A DNA stretch of 18,065 nt from Candidatus Peribacteria bacterium (lineage in GTDB: Bacteria; Patescibacteria; JAEDAM01; Absconditabacterales; Absconditicoccaceae), in assembly GCA_031288635.1 (NCBI GenBank), contig JAITQZ010000028.1, forward strand, positions 1 to 18,065. Reading direction: 5' to 3'. The stretch's first letter is position 1. Each line of letters opens with the position of its first letter. Both the position numbers and the translations under genes were made by a program. Under the pieces are notes generated by a model, which ran no database searches, was not told where the DNA came from, and saw nothing but the letters and a program-made list of their open reading frames with translations. Below, in pieces: positions 1-7,742 of this stretch.

Positions 1-1094
1 GAGAGGATTTGAGAGGGTAAAAACTGGAGAGTATACGATTGAGAACTCCCAGAAAATAAAAAAGAAATGGTTCAATTTTTCTGATGAGATAGTGTTATTC
101 CCGTATGTTGACCTAGAAACTCTTGTAGAACCAACTGTTCTTTTTTGGTAAAATCATAAAAGTTATTTTTTACTAGCTCTTCGTATCAAGTAAACTCAAT
201 AATTTTATCAGATTTTATATTTTCATATCAATTTTTTGAATAAAAATCATAAAATTCTACACATAATCTAATAGAGTCTTTTTCGTCTAAAAAGTGATTA
301 AGAGGATTTAGAATAACATTATTTCGTTGCACATCTGCTGAGATGTTGGTAGTATCATCAAAAAACTGCTTTTTACATAGTTCTTGCTTTTCTATTTCAG
401 AAAGGTTATCGGTTTTGAATGATGGTTGTAAAATAAAATAGGAATATAATTTCTCTACATATAACAGAGAATTTTCTATAAAGACTCTTTGTATAAGATA
501 ATTCAAGTGTTGTGCATCTCCATTTTCTGATAAAATAAAAAGTTCATTTGCTCCAGCTTTACTTATGAGTAATTTTCTTTGAATGAGAGGAAGCAAATTC
601 CCCGATAATCCTCATTCTTTTTGGATACTGTTATTTAATATCTGTTCTGCTCTTATAAAATTTTGAGTTTGTAAAGCCAATAAAAAGTCTAAAATTACTT
701 TTTCTTCCACTTTTCTCTTTTGTGGTAGATAAGTAGTATAAGGGAATATCTGATATTCTCAAATTTCATCCCTAGTCATTGCATACTCTGAATGTAAACA
801 TTTTGTAGAAATAGTATGAAAGTCGTCTGGTAAATATCCAAGATTGTAAATATATACATTATCCTTATTGTTTGCTTCAGTATACTCCTTATCAATTACT
901 GGTGCTTTTTCCCATAAAGGAGAATAGAGAGAGTAAGTGGTTTCATCCTTTTTAATACTTCTTTCCACTAGAGAACAAGGTAGCTTAGATGATAATGGTA
1001 TATACACTATATCTTTGGTTATTGTTATTTGATGGCAACCTGCACATAGAAAACATAGCATAACAACAAAAAGGATTTTCGACTTTATTTTCAT
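1..1094 (-). CDS. Lipoprotein of unknown function (partial, runs off left edge)
   Basis: Read with TGA as glycine, one frame stays open from the ATG at 1092-1094 to the window edge (364 codons, 3' end missing). In-frame TGA lies at 759, 612, 228, 186 and 72; under the standard code these split it into several pieces. The N-terminus has two lysines, a hydrophobic stretch and a lipobox ending CAGC near residue 20, so I infer a lipid-anchored, exported protein. The rest is charged and mixed, with several Cys and Tyr and no fold I recognise. It lies 76 bp downstream of the cysteine-peptidase lipoprotein on the same strand, but a terminator hairpin stands between them and I see no convincing promoter of its own, so it may depend on read-through. 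Reading frame and lipoprotein nature are well supported; function unknown. Confidence 0.8.
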
Positions 1095-1111
1095 AATTAT
1101 CTATTAGTATT

Positions 1112-1144
1112 AAAAAAAACAATCCCATTATGATAATGGGATTG
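1112..1144 (-). terminator. Rho-independent terminator after the C39-like lipoprotein gene
   Basis: Near-perfect inverted repeat CAATCCCATTAT / ATAATGGGATTG at 1120-1144. On the minus strand it is followed directly by eight T (1112-1119). It lies 26 bp past the TAG of the 1171-1983 gene and just before the ATG of the next lipoprotein gene. Confidence 0.85.
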
Positions 1145-1170
1145 TAATTATACATTTCTATAAATCAAGA

Positions 1171-1983
1171 CTATATATGTTGAAACAACAATATAGAATT
1201 TTGATTATAGCTACTTGTCCGTTTGTTTGACAAGAGAAGTCTATCTAAAGTGCATTTTTTTTCAACACCTGAAGATTCCAAACAGTCTCTGTATCGAACA
1301 ATGTCTACTCCATTAGTTTGCTCTATTCCTGTTAAAATTAGGAAATGCCCCCATCTGCCATTATTATTAATGGTTTCATCTACAACATAACAAACGTTTT
1401 CCGGGTAATTTGCATACGCACTACCATCATAGCTTGTAGCATTGCCTGCATTAGCACTTCTTATTACAACGGGTACCAATATAATATTATAAGCAAGGTT
1501 ATTTATAATATATTGTTTCATCGTTGAAGAGGAAGAAGAATTATTGTAATAGACATTTGTATGAGGATATACAGTCCTATCTTGATTAAAAAAATAGTTT
1601 TGTAAATTCCCAACATTCGGGTCATCCCCTGATGAATAGTTATTTCTAATGTAAGTATCTATGGCACTAGCCTTTGTACCAGTAAGAGAATATGTTTGGT
1701 TGTGATATCCAGCATTTCTGGTATAATCAACAAGCATATCCATTGCTATTACGTAACTCGTAGCTCCACAAGTATTTCCACTCTGTTGAAGATGTGAATA
1801 ATACGAAAGATACGGTATACTCGCATTTGCTCTTGTAACTGGTCTGTCAGAGACATCAGAAAATAACTCCTCAGCAGGGGTAGGAACTACGATATCATCC
1901 TTTGTACAGGATGATAAAGACACACATACTACGGCGATGAAAAACATCGCTACTACAATTAAATTTAATTTTTTTATATTCAT
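1171..1983 (-). CDS. C39-like cysteine peptidase lipoprotein
   Basis: A 270-residue protein ending in TAG. Residues 1-26 form a lipoprotein signal with lipobox LSSC followed by TKDD, a layout typical of Bacteroidetes surface lipoproteins. The mature part carries QQSGNTCGATS near residues 66-76, which fits the catalytic Gln/Cys motif of papain-like C39 peptidases, and GRWGHFLILTG near 210-220, which fits the catalytic His segment. A serine/asparagine-rich loop lies between. I infer an exported, lipid-anchored peptidase or peptidase-like protein. All 13 glycines are GGN codons with no TGA, unlike most neighbours, and a GGAGG motif lies about 20 nt upstream of the ATG. Together these hint at acquisition from a Bacteroidetes-type donor, though 13 glycines are too few to prove it. 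Confidence 0.75.
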   Translation of the reverse strand: MNIKKLNLIVVAMFFIAVVCVSLSSCTKDDIVVPTPAEELFSDVSDRPVTRANASIPYLSYYSHLQQSGNTCGATSYVIAMDMLVDYTRNAGYHNQTYSLTGTKASAIDTYIRNNYSSGDDPNVGNLQNYFFNQDRTVYPHTNVYYNNSSSSSTMKQYIINNLAYNIILVPVVIRSANAGNATSYDGSAYANYPENVCYVVDETINNNGRWGHFLILTGIEQTNGVDIVRYRDCLESSGVEKKCTLDRLLLSNKRTSSYNQNSILLFQHI

Positions 1984-2473
1984 TTTATAAATATTTTGTT
2001 TTTTTCCTCCGACTAGGTAGCGTCATTGGGTATTACTTTATAGGGCTACCTCCCTACTATCATTTCCCGTAAAGTAGCTAATTTTACTAGGCAAGCGAAT
2101 AGACACTTGGAGAGGGATTTCACAAAGAGACTCTCATCTTCGGCTTTTTTCTTTCCTTGAAAGAATTTGGCATTTTTTTGTTTTTCTTACGTCATCATCT
2201 CTATATTATTTTTGTTTTTCCATTTCAAGGCACTACTAAAAAATAGTGCTAGTAAAGCATTTCTTTTTTTAATCTACTATGTGAATAAAAAATCTGCTTT
2301 GAGGTACCTTCATTTATACCTTATTCTGTGGTATTAAATGAACGTGGTTGTATGTATAAGAAAGTCCTCTATAAAATCAAGAGTATTTTTACTTTTTTTT
2401 GTGGAGCATTTAATGTCGTTTTTCTCCGTATTGTCTTTTGTGTTCTTTTTTTCCTATAGTAATTTTTTTCAAA
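1984..2473. other. Gene-free divergent interval with several inverted repeats
   Basis: No convincing code-25 gene. Inverted repeats seen: GGTAGC 2016-2021 with GCTACC 2045-2050; GAGAG 2110-2114 with CTCTC 2131-2135; TTCTTTC 2149-2155 with GAAAGAA 2159-2165; GCACTA 2230-2235 with TAGTGC 2244-2249; TTCATTTATACC 2309-2320 with GGTATTAAATGAA 2330-2342 (one bulged base). The interval probably holds the leader of the minus-strand lipoprotein gene. A weaker plus-strand box pair TTGTCT (2431) and TATAGT (2455) is also present. I cannot assign a known RNA family. Confidence 0.5.
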
Positions 2474-2501
2474 TTGCTTTTCCAAAGGAAATCACTATAC
2501 A
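2474..2501 (+). promoter_or_regulatory. der promoter, leaderless arrangement
   Basis: TTGCTT at 2474-2479, a 16-bp spacer, and TATACA at 2496-2501, followed by only 7 nt before the ATG at 2509. The expected transcription start is at or next to the start codon, so no Shine-Dalgarno would be in the mRNA. Confidence 0.6.
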
Positions 2502-2508
2502 TTTTTTT

Positions 2509-4302
2509 ATGCACATCTGACTCATCGGAGCCACCAATGTCGGAAAATCTACCCTCTTTAATCGTCTCATCGGACAGTTTAGAGCTATCGTGACGGATAT
2601 TCCTGGCACCACAACTGATATTATCACCCATACCTTAACGCTAGACGGCGGAGAAGTTTTGACTTTTTTTGATAGTCCGGGACTGCTGGATTTCACTGAC
2701 GAACTTCCTTATATCGAGAAAATCGTGAAAGTGTCTGACGTTTTGCTCTTTCTTATTGATGACATCGTAGGTATTACTGCAAAGGAACAGCATATTTTGC
2801 AGCTCATCAGAACAGAAAAAAAGCAGAATCAAACCCTGCTCGTCATCAACAAACTGGACGTGAAACGAAAAGAAAGCGAAACCGACCTCGCACTCACGGA
2901 ATATTACGGACTTGGCTTTACCAACGTGATTGGTATCAGTGCCAAAACCGAAAGAAATCTGACCGAAATTCAGCAACAGATTGAAATTTTTTATAAACAG
3001 CGAAAGAAATCCCACCCAACAGAAGATATTTGAATGGGTCTGATACCCACCCAAGACCGTATTGGTCTGGCAATAGTGGGGAAACCGAATGCTGGAAAAT
3101 CGACTTTACTCAACACTTTAGTTGGGAAACCGCTGGCAAAAGTCCAAGATATCGCTGGAACAACGAGAGACTACCTTGTCGGAGAGTTTGACTATAAAGG
3201 AAAACACTACCTCGCTTACGATACCGCAGGAATTAAGAAAAAAGGAAGTATTCACGGTATCGAAAAAATCGCTTACGACAAGACCAAGGCAATGCTTGAA
3301 TATGTTCGTCCAGTCGTGGTTTTTATGGTTGACTGCACCCAAGGCATTACGCACAGAGATATGACTTTGCTGCAAGAAATTCACAGTTTAGCTTTACCGA
3401 TTATCTTTGCATTGAACAAAGTTGATTTGGTTAATCCAAAGGGTATTGAAGCAATGCTCAGAAATACTCAAGCTTATTTAGAATTTGCGAAATATCTCCC
3501 CATCGTGCCAATGATTGCAACTACAGGACAGGGGGTTGAAGACGTGATGAAAATGGTGGGACTCCTACAGAAAGAGAACCAGAAAAGAGTCTGAACTAGA
3601 GAGCTCAATCAATCCTTGCAAACCGAGATGATTCAGCGTCCTCCCAGATTTCCCAAAAATAAGATTGCCAAAATTCTCTATGCCACCCAAATTGCTGTTG
3701 ATGCCCCGACGTTTGTACTTTTTGTCAATCACAAGTCCCGTGTAAATTTCGCATTCAAAAAATGGGTCGAGAATACTATTAGGAAGCATTTCGGTTTTAT
3801 TGGCGTACCTCTCATTGTGAAGTACAGAAATAGAGGAGAAAACTGAGCAGAAAACGGTGTACAAGTGCGTTATGAATGACCCGAAGAACTACCAGTGGCG
3901 GACTCTCCTGATAAGGGGAGAGAGAGGAGGACGAGATGACCCCGGAGGAGGAGCCAAGCATACGACGAAGGGTCAGCGAGGACGACGGAAGAGGGATTTG
4001 CCAACACCACTCCGCTTTCCCATAATCCCTACAACAATAAAGGGAAAAGAAAGCGAGAAAAACAAGCAGAACAACACGAAAGACCTTCATCAACGCAAAC
4101 CAAGCCATCGTACACAGGTAAGAAGGGGTCTTGAACCCGTCCAAGTGAAGCGAAAAAACCTGCCAAAAGAATTCCACCCAAGAGAGATAGCAAATACACC
4201 AACATCAAACAAGCCAAACAAGGAAAATTAAATGAAATGTTTACCAAAGTCTACGGAGAAAAAACCAAAAAAAGCAGATGAAAAAAATCTCACCAATTCT
4301 AG
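2509..4302 (+). CDS. der: Ribosome biogenesis GTPase Der (EngA), with long basic C-terminal tail
   Basis: A 597-residue double GTPase that in known bacteria binds the 50S precursor during assembly. G domain 1: P-loop GATNVGKST (7-15), DSPG (55-58), NKLD (114-117). G domain 2: GKPNAGKST (191-199), DTAG (238-241), NKVD near 317. The KH-like domain follows to about residue 460. Eight in-frame TGA (2518, 3031, 3592, 3844, 3877, 3937, 4132, 4279) fall at glycine positions; the first gives the Gly of MHIGLIG and the second lies just before G domain 2. After the KH domain a tail of about 130 residues rich in Lys, Arg, Pro and Gln makes it longer than the usual 435-490. The ATG at 2509 is chosen because family homology starts there and a -10 box lies 7 nt upstream, though the frame is open back to 2338. 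The gene stops at TAG inside a terminator. Confidence 0.95.
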
Positions 4303-4321
4303 AGTGGATGGTGAGATTTTT
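4281..4321. terminator. Bidirectional terminator between der and the collar-like gene
   Basis: Perfect 13-bp stem AAAAATCTCACCA (4283-4295) / TGGTGAGATTTTT (4309-4321) with a 13-nt loop. Each arm gives a T-tract on one strand, so it can serve both convergent genes. The der stop codon TAG (4300-4302) lies in the loop, so der translation runs into the left arm. Confidence 0.9.
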
Positions 4322-4343
4322 CTTTAAAGTATTTTGAGGGAGA

Positions 4344-5117
4344 TTAGTTTTTTTTACAGTAGATGAGTTTGATGTAGGGGTTTTGAATATTCACAGATTG
4401 TTGCACTCCCAAATCACCATAATCTGGCGACCCACTTTGCCAATCATATGCTTTTGCTCCATCAGTAACTTTTCCTGGTGTATTCGATTTCACATTCTCT
4501 GGTCAGCTTACTACTTTAGATCAGGTTTTTCTCCAAACAACCTGTAGCTGATTATCATAATCACCTCATTTATTCGATCATAACCATTTATTTCATGAAA
4601 CGGTATCTACACCTGCACGATATCAATAAGGTGCACCTGTATAACCATAACTTTCAGCAAAAAACGAATCTACCATCCAGTGACTATGAGGGGCAATCTG
4701 ATTTGCTGCTAACATAACACTACTCTTTCCTCCCGTTTCCTTGGAATTACTTGTGGAACCCATAATAAATCTATTATCTGCAGCAGAAAATCTGGTCCAT
4801 CCACTCGGACAAGCTGATAAGTCAAATGCCATTACTGCTCCGGCTGGAATGCTTCCAGTAGTAGTATTAGAGCTATTACTTTGTTTGAGACTTTGCAGCT
4901 CTGCATCCATTCCCGCTATATACTCTATCAAAATATCCCAATTGGTAGCGGTAAGCTTCTTATCATTTGCCCCCGCTTTGAGATTACGTAAAGCAGCAAC
5001 ATCGCTATTTCGTGCTAGGATTACTGCTCCTCCGAGCAACACGAAAGAGATAAAAACTAATGCACTCACCAAGGGTTTAACCATCAGCTTTAGAAAGCTG
5101 TGAACTTTTGTTTTCAT
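4344..5117 (-). CDS. Membrane-anchored phage tail-collar-like protein
   Basis: A 257-residue protein ending in TAA. A basic N-terminus is followed by a hydrophobic segment (about residues 13-36) that could be an uncleaved anchor or signal peptide, then a short charged, probably helical region (40-75). From about residue 90 it matches the pattern of tail-collar-type domains: IPAGAVMAFDLSACPSGW, then ADNRFIMGS, a GGK segment, APHSH, and a C-terminal NPYIKLIYCKK resembling the usual final strand of that family. Six in-frame TGA-Gly (4623, 4593, 4578, 4566, 4521, 4503) all lie in the C-terminal third. In phages such domains sit in tail fibres; in a cellular protein with a membrane anchor I infer a surface or appendage protein, perhaps for attachment. 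Fold assignment is good, role uncertain. Confidence 0.78.
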
Positions 5118-5158
5118 TTATATTAGATAAAAGAATAAAAAACATCTTACTGTACCTA

Positions 5159-5186
5159 ATGATATCTATATCTTCAATTTTTGCAA
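5159..5186 (-). promoter_or_regulatory. Promoter of the collar-like gene
   Basis: On the minus strand TTGCAA (5181-5186), a 16-bp spacer, then TATCAT (5159-5164). This leaves a leader of about 35 nt before the ATG at 5117, with no clear Shine-Dalgarno. Confidence 0.5.
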
Positions 5187-5212
5187 CTTTTCTGGAAGAT
5201 TTTCTCTCGCTC

Positions 5213-5240
5213 TTGTAAAACTCCCGAGAATTCATATACT
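5213..5240 (+). promoter_or_regulatory. Promoter of the 340-residue unknown gene
   Basis: TTGTAA (5213-5218), a 16-bp spacer, and TATACT (5235-5240). The leader to the ATG at 5289 is about 42 nt; an in-frame TAA at 5256 rules out an earlier start. The leader before the ATG is pyrimidine-rich with no Shine-Dalgarno. Confidence 0.6.
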
Positions 5241-5288
5241 ACCGAACACTGCTACTAAAGAATCCTTTCATCTTCTTCTTTCCTTTCT

Positions 5289-6311
5289 ATGTTTTACCTC
5301 CGACAAGAAAATTTCGACCCTAAATACCCAAAATTCCGCGTCCTGAAAGCTCAGAAAGAATTTTGAATACAGAATTATCTTCTCTATGAACAGTTGCCTA
5401 CTATTATCGAAAACAGTGTCAGTTACCCCAAATATCAACATATTTTCCTTTTGGATGACCAGAGGTTTCATTTTTTTAGTTTTGTGGTGGAAGCATATTT
5501 TGCAGATAAAATCACGCTCAAAGACCTTCAAAAGCTGATTAACGAAAAAATCGCCCTCGCTGATAAACAGACCAAGGAAAAATTTCTCTTTTCCCATTTG
5601 GATACGATTGATGTCGACGGACAGCGTAAAAAGTTTCTCATTGGAGAAAAAGGAGCAATAAAATGCAGAATTATTCTGGTCTATCTCAATAGAGAAACTT
5701 GCCTAGCATTTAACGATAAATATGGAAACTTTCATCAACAAAAAAATCTGGAAATCATCCCAGAGAGCTTTCAAACGTTGGCTTTTCTAAAAACTACTAT
5801 CAAAAATGACAGCTTTTTATTACTCTATATTAGAGATTCACATTGTAAGGGAATTCTCGTGGAGAAGGGGTTTTACAAGCGTATCGAAAGTATCAATCTG
5901 GGAGTAAACGCCTTGATGCAAATGTACAAAGATAATGGGATTTCTAAGTACCGATACAAAAATTATCAGGAAATTGAAAACAACCCTTTTGCAAAAAACC
6001 TCGTCATCCAAACTCTGGAATTTTACGCCCAAATGCTTTGTAAATGGATAAGTGAGGCAGACATTTGAGGGAAAAATTTGTTTGTGATTTCTTCCATTAT
6101 GAAAAATGAACACTTTATGGAAATCTTCAACCAAGCCTACAGCAAACAGTCCCATAACTATATCGTCCCTTTTCATTTTCCAGAGGAGTTGGAACTCCTG
6201 AAAAAGCAATGGGAACCGGAAGATATTGACGCTCTCATCTATCTCAATAAGGTAAAAGCGAAAGAGATTGAAAACTTATCTCCTCATTTGTCAAGTCAAA
6301 AACACTATTAA
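5289..6311 (+). CDS. Unknown 340-residue protein, possibly actin-like/PilM-like
   Basis: Code-25 gene from ATG 5289 to TAA 6309-6311 with in-frame TGA-Gly at 5364 and 6066. Soluble in appearance, rich in Phe, Lys, Asn and Gln, with no signal peptide. I do not recognise it with confidence. The order of elements, with a strand segment ending in SFLLLYIRD then a short turn (about 176-190), a helical part containing KNLVIQTLEFYAQML (about 238-252), and the TGA-encoded glycine pair at DIGGKNLFVI (about 258-267), faintly recalls the phosphate-2 and adenosine segments of actin-like ATPases such as PilM. It is transcribed away from the collar-like gene. Treat the PilM idea as a guess; the reading frame is well supported. 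Confidence 0.75.
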
Positions 6312-6315
6312 AGCC

Positions 6316-6343
6316 TTGCATACCTTCGTAATTTTCCTATATT
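6316..6343 (+). promoter_or_regulatory. Promoter of the 123-residue membrane protein gene
   Basis: TTGCAT (6316-6321), a 16-bp spacer, and TATATT (6338-6343), about 50 nt before the ATG. The leader contains the palindrome listed separately. Confidence 0.55.
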
Positions 6344-6354
6344 GAAAGTAAATT

Positions 6355-6369
6355 TTCCCCCTAGGGGAA
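6355..6369. repeat. Palindrome in the leader of the small membrane protein gene
   Basis: TTCCCC CTA GGGGAA, 6-bp arms with a 3-nt centre. It sits 11 bp past the -10 box, where an operator or a small RNA hairpin would act. Function unknown. Confidence 0.5.
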
Positions 6370-6396
6370 CTCTTTACCTTTCTTACCCTAAAACAA

Positions 6397-6768
6397 ATGG
6401 CAAAAACCCTAGAAAAAAACCTGGATAAAGTTTCCCAGGAAGTCAGTGAAGCTGTAGAAGAAGTAAAAGAAACGATGAACGAAGTTGGAGGACGATGGAA
6501 CAAATCTCCCATTGAAGAAAAAATTACTACCATTCTCGGAACCGTCTTCCTTTTACGAGGGCTTTGGGAACTCAAGACCTTTATTTGAGGAATTCTCTTA
6601 CTATTGGCCGGAGGATTACTGGTTTCCGGATACTTCAATAAGTGGCTCAAACCGCTTTTTGCTCCTACTAAACCAGAAAAAAAATGAAATGAAGTGGTAG
6701 CTAGCCAACCCGCAAGAGCGAAACCTGCACCCAAAGCCATCCCTGCAAAAAAGTCAACAAAAAGATAA
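6397..6768 (+). CDS. Small membrane protein with helical N-terminus and Lys/Ala/Pro tail
   Basis: A 123-residue protein from ATG 6397 to TAA 6766-6768, with in-frame TGA-Gly at 6586 and 6685. Residues 1-40 are acidic/basic with heptad-like spacing (probably amphipathic helix or coiled coil). Residues about 42-82 are hydrophobic, with the first TGA-Gly inside this segment, and probably form one or two membrane helices. The tail is rich in Lys, Ala and Pro. The layout recalls small envelope-stress or ribosome-tethering membrane proteins, but I see no family-specific motif. The terminator right after the gene makes it a single-gene transcript. Frame certain, function unknown. Confidence 0.8.
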
Positions 6769-6783
6769 TCCCTTTTTTCTCTC

Positions 6784-6812
6784 AAAGACTAGCGGAAACG
6801 TTGGTCTTTTTT
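6784..6812 (+). terminator. Terminator after the small membrane protein gene
   Basis: 11-bp stem AAAGACTAGCG (6784-6794) / CGTTGGTCTTT (6799-6809), with two G-T wobbles, a GAAA tetraloop and a following T-tract. Confidence 0.85.
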
Positions 6813-6842
6813 ATATTTCCTATGAAGTTAAAGAAGAATCGA

Positions 6843-6870
6843 TTGAAAATGAATATCAGATTTTTATATT
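6843..6870 (+). promoter_or_regulatory. Promoter of the 266-residue membrane protein gene
   Basis: TTGAAA (6843-6848), a 16-bp spacer, and TATATT (6865-6870), 30 bp before the ATG at 6901. Confidence 0.55.
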
Positions 6871-6900
6871 TTTCTTGTTCTTATTTTTTTCCCTTTCGTA

Positions 6901-7701
6901 ATGACTCAACAATTCACTACTACCGACCTCCCTGTGGAAGTCATCAAACAATCTTTCGGTACGCCACTTCAATCCTTTACTACCAAAACTCAAGGCATCT
7001 GAGTTCATCGAAAAGAACTCTTTGGAACCCTCATTTTGATAGGGATTTTTGGATGGAGTGTCTTTTCTACCTTTCAAAGTATTACTTACCTTGGGTGGGA
7101 ATATTACTTTCAGCAGAGAAAGAGCGACCTGTTTTGGACTATCATTTTTATAGGGTTTATCATCTATCGAATCCTCCACCTCAAAAACGTGCTCTCCACC
7201 TCTGCAGAAATCTTTGCCAATGGCTTTTACCTCCAGCACGGGAAGAAACAATACGCCTATGCTTTTACCGATATTGCACATCTCCAAAAGGCTTTCTTTC
7301 GCGGCGGAAATAACCAAATCAATTCCATTCGCCTCACCTTTTATCTCAACTCTGGCGAAGTTGTCACCATCCAAGAGAGTTGAACGGAGCTTTTAGTTCG
7401 TTTCGCTGACGCTCTCACTCTCGCCTACGTAGAGCACAAAAAAGCAGCTGTATTGGAACAGTTCAAAAAAGGGGAAAGAATCTGATTTTGACTTTTGGAA
7501 CTCGACAAACACACTCTTTACTACGATGGCAAAGAACTCCCTCGAAACGACATCTCAGAAATCAAGGAAGCAAGGTCAGACAGATATTTACTGGTAAACG
7601 ACCTCCAAGACAAAAAGCTCGCAAAACGGGATTTGAATGAAATCCGAGATGAAGACCTGTTTCTCATTCTATTATCTGGAGCTGGAAAATACCCATTATA
7701 A
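6901..7701 (+). CDS. Predicted membrane protein with two hydrophobic segments and a beta-rich cytoplasmic part
   Basis: A 266-residue code-25 gene from ATG 6901 to TAA 7699-7701. TGA-Gly lies at 7000, 7381, 7483 and 7489; the last two alternate with Phe, giving IGFGLLEL. Residues about 38-58 and 76-96 are hydrophobic and likely membrane helices separated by an aromatic-rich turn. The following part (about 100-162) has alternating hydrophobic strands and ends in a segment of the type YLNSGEVVTIQES, a pattern common in bacterial PH-like domains of membrane proteins. A second similar stretch starts at LDKHTLYYDGKELP (about 201-214). I suggest a PH-like membrane protein but name no family. Malic enzyme starts 41 bp downstream with its own -10 box. 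Confidence 0.75.
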
Positions 7702-7728
7702 CCTCATAGAATTCTTTTTATTCTGCTA

Positions 7729-7737
7729 TGATATACT
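7729..7737 (+). promoter_or_regulatory. Extended -10 promoter of the malic enzyme gene, leaderless arrangement
   Basis: TGATATACT (7729-7737) matches an extended -10 (TGn plus TATACT). Only 5 nt separate it from the ATG at 7743, so transcription should start at or inside the start codon. No good -35 is visible. Confidence 0.55.
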
Positions 7738-7742
7738 ACCTT

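Noticed and set aside
2011..2150. tmRNA-like fragment (GGCAAGCGAAT resembles a stretch of tmRNA)
   Set aside because: No tRNA-like ends, no tag reading frame and no T-loop motif; the short match is probably chance.
2338..2508. Extension of Der to an upstream ATG at 2338
   Set aside because: The frame is open, but the extra 57 residues are hydrophobic and unlike any Der N-terminus, and a promoter box lies 7 nt before the ATG at 2509.
6856..7374. Minus-strand open frame of 172 codons
   Set aside because: It lies opposite the 6901-7701 gene, whose code-25 frame has sensible membrane segments and TGA at glycines; the minus frame is a shadow.
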